Assembly: GCA_001045525.1 (NCBI GenBank)
Contig: LDWW01000027.1
Location: forward strand, 1 to 50,453
DNA length: 50,453 bases
DNA from: Chitinispirillum alkaliphilum
Lineage (GTDB): Bacteria > Fibrobacterota > Chitinivibrionia > Chitinivibrionales > Chitinispirillaceae
Direction: 5' to 3'
The number at the start of each line of letters is the position of its first letter. Position 1 is the stretch's first letter. Of the stretch, positions 34,997 through 43,755 are shown piece after piece. Position numbers and translations under genes: made by a program. Under the pieces are notes generated by a model, which was not told where the DNA came from, did no database searches, and saw only the letters and a list, made by a program, of their open reading frames with translations.

Positions 34997-35764
34997 TCAG
35001 GGTGAATCTAATCTGGCGATCAGAACATTTACCCTGTTTTTGAGTTCTTCATCCAGTTCTGATACCTTGATTTTTTCAACTATTTCCTGAGCTTCACTGC
35101 GACGCCCCATCTCAAAGAGGATCTCTCCCATATCGATCAACCCTTTCTGAGCATACACAGTGGTAGGGTATTTTGAAATAAGTGAATTGTAGTAAATCAG
35201 TGAAGCATCATGTTTTCCCTGACGTCTGTAAAATCTGGCATTATTATACTCTTTTTGGGCCAGTTTATCGACACTTTTATTCAGGTAAACTGTAACACTG
35301 TCTGCGAAATCACTTGATGGAAACTGATTGAGAAAAGAGTTGAAAACTCGAATGGCCTCAATAGTTTCGGTTTGATCGCGGTCGGGTGGGTTGGACTGTT
35401 TGTAGAGAAGCTGCCCTATTCTGAAATGAGCTTCAGCGGCAAATGGCGAAAATGGATACTCACGCCTTAGGCGTTCAAATTCTATTCTTGAATCCATAAA
35501 CTGATTGAGTCTCATATGAGACATTCCAAGGTAGTAATGAACAGAATCCATAAGGTCTGTTCCCCCGCACTGGAATTTCATCTCCTCCAGGATGTTTATA
35601 GCCGTTCCCTCACGTCTGTTCTCGAAAGCTTCAATAGCATCTTCAATTCGTTCAGAACAGTTATAAGCCTGAAAACCACCTTTAGTCCTGTTGGAACAGG
35701 ATGCTACAAACAACATTGACACCAAAAGAGGAGTGAGGTACAAAACTGATTTATTAATTTTCAT
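34997..35764 (-). CDS. bamD: outer membrane assembly lipoprotein BamD
   Basis: 255 residues. A lipoprotein signal ends in the lipobox FVASC near residue 23. TPR-type helices follow, with DSRIEFERLRREYPFSPFAAEAHFRIG near residue 92 and a fuller TPR near residue 185 (YRRQGKHDASLIYYNSLISKYPTT). BamD is the essential outer membrane partner in beta-barrel assembly. It is upstream of nadD by 41 bases, and cpoB lies 213 bases further upstream. Confidence 0.85.
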   Translation of the reverse strand: MKINKSVLYLTPLLVSMLFVASCSNRTKGGFQAYNCSERIEDAIEAFENRREGTAINILEEMKFQCGGTDLMDSVHYYLGMSHMRLNQFMDSRIEFERLRREYPFSPFAAEAHFRIGQLLYKQSNPPDRDQTETIEAIRVFNSFLNQFPSSDFADSVTVYLNKSVDKLAQKEYNNARFYRRQGKHDASLIYYNSLISKYPTTVYAQKGLIDMGEILFEMGRRSEAQEIVEKIKVSELDEELKNRVNVLIARLDSP

Positions 35765-35977
35765 AGAAAAGTCCGCAATTTAAGATGAATAGAAGCTTAA
35801 TTCTAAACAGTACGTTTATGGAAAAGAAATTTGTGTACAGGAAATAAAAAAGATGCAAAATCTGTGCACATAGCTGCCGCACAGATCTGTATCCTGATCA
35901 TAAAGTCGTTTCTAAAATAATTAATTGCAAGAAGTTATTAAAATTATGCAGAGTTTTTATTGAAATTAAATATTTGG

Positions 35978-36781
35978 CTACCTTAAATCCTTCAGATAAT
36001 TGCGTGCCCTCTGAACATATTCACTTGCCGGATACCGGTCCACAAGTATCTGAAGCTCCTCTTTTGCCTCAGCCGTATGCCCCATTTTCAGAAAAGAAAG
36101 ACCTACCTTAAATTGAGAATCATCGGCTTTGCTGCTTCCCCCGTCAGAAATCACTCTGCGAAAAGAACTGATAGCACTCGCAAAATCACCCATTGCATAA
36201 TGGCACTCCCCGATCCAGTATTTTGCATTACCCGTCCATCTTCCCTGAGGGAATTTCTCGATATGCTGAGTAAAAAGACGCAAAGCCTGCTCATAGTGAC
36301 GGCCATTGAAAGCTCTCAATGCATTCTGATATAAATCATATTCGGGAGAAGATGTCAGGAGCTCAGAAGCACTGGCGGGTGAAAAAGAAGCAGGAGCGCT
36401 GCCTGAAGAAGCTCTTGTCACAGGCCTGTTTTCTAATGCCCTAACCTGAGCATGAAGATCCTTGTAAGCTTCAATCAAAAGAGAAAGCCTGGTTTCAATT
36501 TCCTCAATTTTGGCGATCGACACGCTCGCGACCTCTTCAGAAAGCAAAACCATTCTGTTGTCAATTTCAGTCATCCTGTTTCTGAGAGCATCAACATCCA
36601 GCCTCGCCTCCTGTGCCATTCTCAGAGCCTCATCCGAACTCTCCTTCATTTGGATAATATCCACCTCTGGCAAAATCGCCTCACGCTCCAGATGCTGCAC
36701 CGATCCGGCACAGCCGGCGATAACCACCAAAGCCACTAAACACAGCGTTTTAAGTATACCCCTTCTATTCAACGTACCCAT
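35978..36781 (-). CDS. cpoB: CpoB/YbgF-like Tol-Pal-associated lipoprotein
   Basis: 267 residues. The lipobox VIAGC lies near residue 24. A coiled-coil region (residues 45-118) includes DEALRMAQEARLDVDALRNRM. Three TPR-like repeats end the protein: QNALRAFNGRHYEQALRLFTQHIEKFPQG, then CHYAMGDFASAISSFRRV, then FLKMGHTAEAKEELQILVDRYP. This is the CpoB layout, which coordinates peptidoglycan synthesis with Tol-mediated envelope constriction. The usual tol genes are not in the window. Confidence 0.85.
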   Translation of the reverse strand: MGTLNRRGILKTLCLVALVVIAGCAGSVQHLEREAILPEVDIIQMKESSDEALRMAQEARLDVDALRNRMTEIDNRMVLLSEEVASVSIAKIEEIETRLSLLIEAYKDLHAQVRALENRPVTRASSGSAPASFSPASASELLTSSPEYDLYQNALRAFNGRHYEQALRLFTQHIEKFPQGRWTGNAKYWIGECHYAMGDFASAISSFRRVISDGGSSKADDSQFKVGLSFLKMGHTAEAKEELQILVDRYPASEYVQRARNYLKDLR

Positions 36782-37238
36782 TCTGCTGCTCCCTTACCAA
36801 TCAGATTATCTAAAAACTCAAAATATATCTGTTTAGATGATAGTATAACATTAATTCATTGAGGTGTCCAAAAAATATTATTTCTCAACCGGAAAACCAG
36901 GAGTGCTTTTAGTTGAAAACAAACCTTAATAGTCAGATATAATTTTCCACGCAAATCACAATCTGCATTCACCTCTTTTTTAATCACCCCCCAAATTTAC
37001 CCACTATCTTATTCTATTCAATATATATCCCCATTAAACTTGTAATATCTTACTGAAAGCACGTATTTTCTCTGAACACTACAGGCTCGCAGCAAAAAAG
37101 AGCGGGACCTGAAAAAGCTGAAAAAAAATGAGAGGAGAATTCAGCCCACAGATGTTGTGCCGACACTCCTTACCCAATAGAGATTATTCATTTTCAGCAT
37201 CGGATCATACTCCTGAGTAAGTGAAAGAATATTCTACC
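36782..37238. other. intergenic region between cpoB and the LptF-LptG gene
   Basis: About 450 bases, AT-rich, with divergent genes on both sides. No clear promoter pair, terminator or RNA motif is visible. Possible starts of the LptFG gene fall at its right end. Confidence 0.35.
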
Positions 37239-39794
37239 ATGCTTCTTTACAGATATATCATCAAGGAACTCCTTTTCCCATTTTTTGCCTCACTGAGTGT
37301 AATAGTATTTCTGTTTATAATGCAGCAGGCAGTTCAGCTTCTTGATCGTGTGATAGAAAAAGGACTGGACCCCATAGTTGTGCTTGAAGTTTTTATGATC
37401 CAGCTTGGATGGATCATAGCACTTGCTGTACCGATGGCGATACTTACTGCCACCCTTATGACTTTTGGACGAATGTCCGGTGATAACGAAATCACAGCCA
37501 TAAAAGCTTCCGGAAGAAGCATGTTTTCTCTTCTTGTACCGGCCTTCAGTGCAGCCCTCGTGATAACGGTGGCCCTCACCTTCTTTCACGATCTGATTCT
37601 GCCGGAAGCAAACCACCGGGCTGCCAATCTTCTTTCTGACATATCAAGAAAACAGCCAGCAGTACTCATCGAACCACGGGTACTTATAACGGATTTTGAT
37701 AACTATACACTATACACCCACGATATTGACCCATTTACCGGAGATATGTCCGGGATTCGTATCCTTACCGATATCCCCGGGCAGGATCCCACGGTTACCG
37801 TTGCAGCCAAAGGTAATATACGAAGCACAGGAGATGAAAAATTTCTGGTCCTAACTCTTCTTGACGGGGAAATACACAGCTACCCCAGAGACAACACAAA
37901 AGAATATTATCGGGGCCGCTTTGAAGAGCAGATTTTTTACCTTGAAAACATTGACAGCAGATTATTGCGCACAAGCTCAAATCACCGCAGTGACAGGGAG
38001 AAGAACATTGCGATGATGCTCTCAGACATCTCTGAGTTTGAACGATCGAAAGAAACAGCCCTTGCAGAGTTTAATCAGTTTATCGGAAAAATTAAAAATC
38101 AGGTCAATGAACTGGATTCAATCTCAACTGCAGTTAACCCCCAATCCCCCCAGGCTGAGAATTTCGAAAAATGGGCTGAGGGGGTGAGAGTAAATCCGGC
38201 ACTGATAAACACAACGAATCGCAGCAAAAACATGGTGGAAAGAACCGCCAGAAGAGTACACTCCAACAACCTGATGATCGCCCAATACAAGGTCGAAGTA
38301 CACAAGAAATTTGCTATACCGATCGCCTGTCTGCTTTTTGTTCTCATAGGGGCTCCCCTGGGTATTATGGCACGGCGGGGTGGACTTGCTGTTGGAGCGA
38401 GCTACAGTGTTTTCTTTTTTATCGCTTACTGGGGTTTTCTTATCACCGGTGAATCGATGGCAGACAAGCTAATTGTTTCACCCGCGTTTGGTATGTGGTA
38501 TGGCAATGCCATAATTGCGATTTTCGGGCTGATTTTAACCATACTCATGATGCGGGAAACTTCTATACGATTTGATTTCATAAAACAATTATTCCAGACA
38601 TCTGTAGTGCGAAGTAACCGTGTGGTAAAATGGATTTCCGGTCTTTACATAATCAAAATTCCGGGTTTACTCCTGCGCCTGCCAAGAAGAGTTGTCAACT
38701 GGTTTCTGGGAATACTTCCGGTTTATCTGATCAGCATGTTTCTAAAACTAAGCGCCGGTTTGCTCATAGCAATAATTGTAATATTCGTAGTGGTAGACTA
38801 CATAGGAAACCTAAGACGGTTTGAAAACGCCACCATAAACGAAGCCATTCTTTACTACTGGTACTATCTGCCGTGGATCATTCAGACCATCCTGCCGGTT
38901 GTGCTTCTTCTTGCCGCAATGTTTTCAATGGGAAAACTGGCCAAAAACAGCGAACTTACTGCCATGAGGGCATCGGGAATAAGTGTTAGAAGGTTAACTT
39001 TGCCACTGCTTGTATTGGGCCTGCTGTTATCCGCGCTGACCTTTTTTGGCGGAGAGTATATCCTGCCCAGAGCAAACGAGCAGAGAACCGAGCTGATGAC
39101 TATAATGAGACACCCCCCATCACAGCGTCAGGAAGCAGTAAACAGACGGGAATACAGACGCAATTTTTACTATTTTGGCAATCCAAATACCATGTATTAC
39201 TTTGAGGAGTTCAGCACAGAACCTCAATTTGCCAGAAAAGTGCAGCGGCAGATATTCAGAAATGATGGTATAGCCGAACGAATCGATGCAGCGGAAATGA
39301 TTTACGATAAACACAATGGATGGAAATTCATCGATGGGCAAAAACGTACCTTTGATGAGGATCAATCTGCATTAGTGACATTTCAAAGTTTTTATGATAC
39401 AATCCTCACAGCAGCTCCTTCTGAAATGACTCAAAGAGTAAGATCGGAAAGGGAGCTAAGCTACTGGGAGCTGAGAAATTATATCGATATGGCTAAACGC
39501 AGAGGTGAGCAGGTACACCGGCTTGTGGCGGAGATGGAGTTCAAAATAGCTCTTCCACTCATGAATTTTGTAGTGATCCTGCTGGGAATAGCAATTACAG
39601 CCCGCATGGGCAGAAAAGGTGGACCGGTTCTTTTCGGTATTGGCCTTGGACTAACATTCTCATACTATCTGATCTCGCAAATAGCCATTGTTTTTGCTCA
39701 AAACGGTCACATATCTCCACTTACAGGAGCGTGGATCGGAAATGTTTTTTTCTTTACCATTGGAATTATTCTCTACAGGAAGGCTGCGAACTGA
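37239..39794 (+). CDS. LptF-LptG fusion, LPS export permease
   Basis: 851 residues carrying two YjgP/YjgQ units in one chain. Unit 1 (about 1-455) has three N-terminal helices, then LPEANHRAANLLSD, a jelly-roll region, and C-terminal helices with IGAPLGIMARRGGLAVG. Unit 2 (about 485-851) repeats this with FSMGKLAKNSELTAMRASGIS, YILPRANEQRTEL, a second jelly-roll, and LLGIAITARMGRKGG. In most diderms LptF and LptG are two proteins forming the transmembrane pair of the LptB2FG ABC transporter. Here a single polypeptide could supply both. An in-frame GTG at 37221 adds six residues and cannot be excluded. It is followed three bases later by a response regulator. Confidence 0.88.
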   Translation: MLLYRYIIKELLFPFFASLSVIVFLFIMQQAVQLLDRVIEKGLDPIVVLEVFMIQLGWIIALAVPMAILTATLMTFGRMSGDNEITAIKASGRSMFSLLVPAFSAALVITVALTFFHDLILPEANHRAANLLSDISRKQPAVLIEPRVLITDFDNYTLYTHDIDPFTGDMSGIRILTDIPGQDPTVTVAAKGNIRSTGDEKFLVLTLLDGEIHSYPRDNTKEYYRGRFEEQIFYLENIDSRLLRTSSNHRSDREKNIAMMLSDISEFERSKETALAEFNQFIGKIKNQVNELDSISTAVNPQSPQAENFEKWAEGVRVNPALINTTNRSKNMVERTARRVHSNNLMIAQYKVEVHKKFAIPIACLLFVLIGAPLGIMARRGGLAVGASYSVFFFIAYWGFLITGESMADKLIVSPAFGMWYGNAIIAIFGLILTILMMRETSIRFDFIKQLFQTSVVRSNRVVKWISGLYIIKIPGLLLRLPRRVVNWFLGILPVYLISMFLKLSAGLLIAIIVIFVVVDYIGNLRRFENATINEAILYYWYYLPWIIQTILPVVLLLAAMFSMGKLAKNSELTAMRASGISVRRLTLPLLVLGLLLSALTFFGGEYILPRANEQRTELMTIMRHPPSQRQEAVNRREYRRNFYYFGNPNTMYYFEEFSTEPQFARKVQRQIFRNDGIAERIDAAEMIYDKHNGWKFIDGQKRTFDEDQSALVTFQSFYDTILTAAPSEMTQRVRSERELSYWELRNYIDMAKRRGEQVHRLVAEMEFKIALPLMNFVVILLGIAITARMGRKGGPVLFGIGLGLTFSYYLISQIAIVFAQNGHISPLTGAWIGNVFFFTIGIILYRKAAN

Positions 39795-39797
39795 TTT

Positions 39798-40193
39798 ATG
39801 CTACCTAAAGTCTTAATTATCGATGACAACCACGACCCTCTTGACATACTTGAACTACTGCTTTATAAAGATTTTGACGTTTGTACTGCCATGAACGGCT
39901 TTGAAGGTCTGAAAAAAGCCGAAGAGGAAAAACCAGACCTTATAATTACCGATATTATGATGCCGATCATGGATGGTATCAGGCTATTCAACAAATTAAA
40001 AAAATCTCCCGATTGCCATTCCACACCGGTTATTGCCATAACCTCATTCAAGGGAAGTATTACAAACAAAAGCCTTCTTAATATGGGTTTCAAGGGTGTA
40101 GTTTCAAAACCCTTGGACAAAAAGGAGATTCATGAGGTAATTCACAAAGTTCTCGATGAAACCAAACAGAATGAATTTCAAACGGTCCGATAA
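39798..40193 (+). CDS. single-domain response regulator (CheY-like)
   Basis: 131 residues. The receiver fold has LIIDDNHDPLDIL (acidic pair), ITDIMMPIMDG (phospho-acceptor Asp near residue 54), VIAITSF (Thr/Ser switch), and VVSKPLDKKE (Lys). No output domain is present. It lies 3 bases after the LptFG gene and 1 base before the membrane ORF of the GGDEF gene, so it probably belongs to one operon and signals to it. No histidine kinase is in the window. Confidence 0.9.
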   Translation: MLPKVLIIDDNHDPLDILELLLYKDFDVCTAMNGFEGLKKAEEEKPDLIITDIMMPIMDGIRLFNKLKKSPDCHSTPVIAITSFKGSITNKSLLNMGFKGVVSKPLDKKEIHEVIHKVLDETKQNEFQTVR

Positions 40194-40194
40194 T

Positions 40195-40410
40195 ATGAAA
40201 ATTTTTAAGAAATACTCATCCTTTCTTCCCTATCTGCTGCTTTTTTCCTTACTGCTGCTGTTTTGGAATGAGACATCCAGAGTGGTGTCAGCACTTTTGA
40301 TCGCAGCTTCATTTATCATCTCGCTCTGCCTTAGCTATTCCCCTGGTTCACAACAAAAAAAGAAAACAGAAATCACAAAAGTACCGAAACAGAAAACAAT
40401 GGTCTTGTAA
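40195..40410 (+). CDS. N-terminal membrane-anchor part of the GAF-GGDEF protein (frame 0)
   Basis: A 71-residue ORF from MKIFKKYSS with two hydrophobic segments (about 8-22 and 26-44) ending SLCLSYSPGSQQKKK. It ends at TAA 40410 in frame 0. The downstream GAF-GAF-GGDEF reading is in the -1 frame, open from 40335. The two frames join at A AAA AAG (40356-40362). With a -1 shift the protein would be about 588 residues. Read alone it is a short two-helix protein with no family match. Confidence 0.6.
   Translation: MKIFKKYSSFLPYLLLFSLLLLFWNETSRVVSALLIAASFIISLCLSYSPGSQQKKKTEITKVPKQKTMVL
40356..40362 (+). other. A AAA AAG slippery heptamer (candidate -1 frameshift site)
   Basis: In the zero frame the codons are CAA AAA AAG, so the heptamer A AAA AAG has the exact X XXY YYZ phase of the E. 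coli dnaX site. After slippage the next codon is GAA at 40362 and the frame runs uninterrupted into the GAF-GGDEF part. No upstream Shine-Dalgarno and only a weak downstream hairpin are visible. Transcriptional slippage on the A7 run, or a one-base indel, would give the same result. Confidence 0.55.
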
Positions 40411-40538
40411 CACTGGCTTCAGAAAATGTCTCCAGGGATACCACCACAGTTAAAAACAGTGTTCTTGGAAGTCAGTATATATCACAGAAAAGAAAACAGA
40501 CCGAATTAACCATTGATAAAATACTCGACCACTTTATT

Positions 40539-41960
40539 ATGCTGATTAACAGCAAAATCCACTCACACACGATCGCAGTACTCTTCCCCACAAATGACCA
40601 GGGGTTTATGCTTCGACGCTACCACTCTAAATGTAACAGCATAAATAGAGATGCTGTAATTTATCCTGGTGTGGGTGTCCTTGGAACATTTTTTAAGGAG
40701 GGACTTAAGCCCTTAAACCTCAGCGATATCCCCAATAACAGCATCACTCTCTACTATTATACCAAGGATGTAGGTGTACGTTCTCTGATGGCAAGTCCAA
40801 TCACCGCTGATGGTGTAGAGCGTGGTGTGGTGATTGTGGATCATGAGAATAAAAACCACTTTACTGACGAAGATCATGCATTTCTAAACACTGCTGCAGC
40901 ACTCCTTGGACAATCTGTTTTCAATATGTATAAGTACAATGAACACAGACTTGAGCACAGAAGATTCCTCGCTGCAAACGAAATCGAACAACATCTCTTT
41001 TCACATAATCAGATTGATCAGATACTTGATGAATTGACAGAAATTATCCCCTACTCCATTTCCTGCGACCGTCTTACTATCAGTATAAGGGATGAAAACA
41101 ATTCCGGTCAGGCAATCATTGTAAGAGCTGCAGGGTTGAACAGCGAAGATTTGACAGGTAAAACATTTAGTCTCGAACGTAAAACGATTGCCAGTATACT
41201 GTATGCAAAAAATCTCTCCTTTTATCGTGATTTTGCAAAAGATCACCACGAAAAACGCTACTTTGAAAACGAGCCAAAATGCGACAACCTTGTCTCTTTT
41301 CTGGCTATGCCCTTTGGGGTTACAGAATGTAAGGGGATGATTTTAATTGAATCACGCAAACACAACGCTTTTGGTAAATCAAAACACGACCTTCTTTGCC
41401 GCCTTGCGACAAGCGCCGGAATAGCTATCGAACGACACCTCACCCTCGAAAAAACAAAAGCTCTTGCAACCCACGACGGCCTTACCGGCTTATATAACCA
41501 CAGACAATTCCAAAGTACATTAACTGATTTCACCCTGCGTTCAACCAGATACAACGACCCTGTTGTGCTCGTGCTGTGTGACATAGATTACTTCAAGAAA
41601 ATAAATGACACCTACGGCCACCCTTTCGGCGACACGGTACTCAAGGGTATAGCAGCTAAACTCGAAAGCAGTATTCGGGAAGGGGTAGACATTGCCGCAC
41701 GGTATGGAGGAGAGGAATTTGCGCTGATACTGTACAAAACAGATCATAAAAGCGCTGTAGATACCACCGAAAGAATCCGAAACAAGATCTCCGGTGAGAG
41801 TTTCAATGCCCCGGGCGGAGAGAAGGTTCAAATCACTATGAGCTTTGGACTGGCAGAATACGGCAAACACGCCAAACAGGTTGACGAATTGATAAAAAAA
41901 GCAGACAAAGCACTGTACAGAGCAAAGGAAAATGGCAGAAACAGAATAGAGGTTTTTTAA
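40539..41960 (+). CDS. GAF-GAF-GGDEF diguanylate cyclase (-1 frame part)
   Basis: 473 residues if begun at the ATG at 40539. The frame is open back to 40335, and the helix at ELTIDKILDHFIMLINSK lies partly upstream of this ATG, so the real protein probably starts earlier through a frameshift from 40195. GAF 1 covers about residues 1-145 (SLMASPITADGVERGVVIVD), and GAF 2 about 150-310 (LVSFLAMPFGVTECKGMILIES). The GGDEF domain follows (ATHDGLTGLYNHRQFQ, DIDYFKKINDTYGHPFGD, ARYGGEEFALIL, KADKALYRAKENGRN). The GGEEF active site is intact. The usual RxxD inhibitory site before it reads EGVD, so feedback by c-di-GMP may be lost. It follows the response regulator. Confidence 0.85.
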   Translation: MLINSKIHSHTIAVLFPTNDQGFMLRRYHSKCNSINRDAVIYPGVGVLGTFFKEGLKPLNLSDIPNNSITLYYYTKDVGVRSLMASPITADGVERGVVIVDHENKNHFTDEDHAFLNTAAALLGQSVFNMYKYNEHRLEHRRFLAANEIEQHLFSHNQIDQILDELTEIIPYSISCDRLTISIRDENNSGQAIIVRAAGLNSEDLTGKTFSLERKTIASILYAKNLSFYRDFAKDHHEKRYFENEPKCDNLVSFLAMPFGVTECKGMILIESRKHNAFGKSKHDLLCRLATSAGIAIERHLTLEKTKALATHDGLTGLYNHRQFQSTLTDFTLRSTRYNDPVVLVLCDIDYFKKINDTYGHPFGDTVLKGIAAKLESSIREGVDIAARYGGEEFALILYKTDHKSAVDTTERIRNKISGESFNAPGGEKVQITMSFGLAEYGKHAKQVDELIKKADKALYRAKENGRNRIEVF

Positions 41961-42346
41961 AGAACAATCAGATCACAACCAAGCCATAGGCAAAAAAAAG
42001 TAGCTGTAACAGCTGTATCCCCCACCCATTGTAATATGCCTACCCAGTAAAAAACCCGGTTCGAAGCTGCTTACCAGGGTGGCGTAAAGGTCAAGAAATA
42101 CAAATACAAAAGTAGTTTTGCTAAACTTTAATTATTAAAACAGAAGATAAACCACACACGACCTCCAGCTCTCCTATATTACTGCACCTGTGAAAATTCG
42201 ATCTGCAGCCTGCAAAATTTACACACAGCATATGTAAGTGTGTATAGCGGCTCCAATCGATTTGCATTTTACATGCTAATTGGCAGGAAAAAATTCGACC
42301 AACAAAGCAAAATGTGTGCAGTATCAGGAATGGCGGTATAGTCAGA
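41961..42346. other. intergenic region between the convergent GGDEF and radA genes
   Basis: About 385 bases. A short palindrome AGCTGTAACAGCT near 42003-42015 and a GGTTCGAA string near 42058 were checked. The latter lacks pairing for a tRNA T-arm. No clear rho-independent terminator is seen for either neighbour. Confidence 0.4.
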
Positions 42347-43720
42347 TCAGAAAATTACGTCGCGGATGTCAGTTACACCGGAACACATAATGAGAGATAT
42401 TGAGTCTCCGCACTGATCAACCCAGTCTGATTTACGATGAGGCCGGGCTACCACACATTCTTTGAATCCCATTTTGATAAGTTCTTTCAATCTTGCACTC
42501 ATGTTGTTTACCGGCCTGATCTCCCCTCCCAGGCCAAGCTCTCCAATGAAAGCCAAATCTTTTCTCAGTGGTTTGTTATGAAAGGAGGAGAGTAAAGCAG
42601 CAATAATCGCAATATCCGCAGCAGGTTCTCCCACACTCAATCCTCCCGCAATATTGAGAAAAATATCATGATCCCCTAACACCAACCCATCATATTTCTC
42701 AAGCACTGCAATCAGCAATGAAAGCTTTTTGGGATTAATGCCGGAAGCGACTCTCTGAGGAATCCCGAAATGGGAATTATTTACAAGAGCCTGAATTTCG
42801 AGCACAAGAACTCTCGTTCCCTCAAGTACAGGAGCGATTGCAGTTCCGGGTATTGGCTCTTCCCGGTTCATCAATAAAAACTCCGACATACTGGAGTTCT
42901 CTTTTAACCCACTGTCTGTCATACTGAAAAGGGCAATTTCCCCTGCGGGACCGAAACGATTTTTAACAGAGCGGACGATCCGGTAGTTATAACGCCCATC
43001 ACCTTCAAACTGAAGCACAGTATCAACCATATGCTCCAATACCCTCGGCCCTGCAATTGTTCCCTCTTTTGTCACATGACCAACTATAACAACCGACACG
43101 TTCTCTGTTTTAGCATAACGCAGAATCATCGCTCCACACTCCCTGATCTGAGCGACACTGCCAGGTGCACTTTCCACAGAATCAGTATACATAGTTTGGA
43201 TCGAATCAATGACTACAATATCCGCCTTATGCTCAGAGAAGATCTCAAGAAGGTTCTCCATGTTTGTTTCAGTAATTACCTGAATCGGTGACTGTTCTAC
43301 TCCAAGACGTTTTGCCCGTAAAGAAACCTGCTGCACAGATTCCTCTCCTGATACATAGAAAACGTTATTTGACTCGGACCAGCAAGACATAAGCTGCAAA
43401 ACAAGAGTTGATTTTCCTATTCCGGGATCTCCAGCCAGCAAGACAAATGACCCCATTACCAGTCCTCCCCCAAGCACCGGATCGACCCCATTCATCGAAC
43501 TTGTTATGCGGGAATTCGTTTCGCTTTCATGGGTTTGAAGAGAGGTTATCTTTGGAGGCTGTTGTCTGAAAGAGACATTACTGCGCTGAGTGGTTTTGCT
43601 GCCTATACGGAATTCAGTTAGAGAGTCCCACTCTCCACAGTTTTCACATTTCCCAAGCCATTTGGGATAATCTTCACCGCAATTACTGCATACAAAGGCT
43701 GTTTTTTGTTTTTTTGCCAA
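42347..43720 (-). CDS. radA: DNA repair protein RadA
   Basis: 457 residues. The N-terminal zinc finger is CSNCGEDYPKWLGKCENCGEW. The RecA-like core has GDPGIGKSTLVLQ near residue 95 and VVIDSIQTMY near residue 170. The RadA-specific VKNRFGPAGE lies near residue 250, and a Lon-like C-terminal domain (GGLSVGEPAADIA, then ELGLGGEIRPV) ends the protein. It promotes branch migration in recombination. It is the last gene of a long minus-strand run, 35 bases after mlaF. Confidence 0.95.
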   Translation of the reverse strand: MAKKQKTAFVCSNCGEDYPKWLGKCENCGEWDSLTEFRIGSKTTQRSNVSFRQQPPKITSLQTHESETNSRITSSMNGVDPVLGGGLVMGSFVLLAGDPGIGKSTLVLQLMSCWSESNNVFYVSGEESVQQVSLRAKRLGVEQSPIQVITETNMENLLEIFSEHKADIVVIDSIQTMYTDSVESAPGSVAQIRECGAMILRYAKTENVSVVIVGHVTKEGTIAGPRVLEHMVDTVLQFEGDGRYNYRIVRSVKNRFGPAGEIALFSMTDSGLKENSSMSEFLLMNREEPIPGTAIAPVLEGTRVLVLEIQALVNNSHFGIPQRVASGINPKKLSLLIAVLEKYDGLVLGDHDIFLNIAGGLSVGEPAADIAIIAALLSSFHNKPLRKDLAFIGELGLGGEIRPVNNMSARLKELIKMGFKECVVARPHRKSDWVDQCGDSISLIMCSGVTDIRDVIF

Positions 43721-43755
43721 TTTTTCTTATCCGAATTTTTTAAACTGAATCTGAA

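Noticed and set aside
42055-42100. Possible tRNA suggested by GGTTCGAA
   Set aside because: No T-stem pairing, no acceptor stem or anticodon arm could be built.
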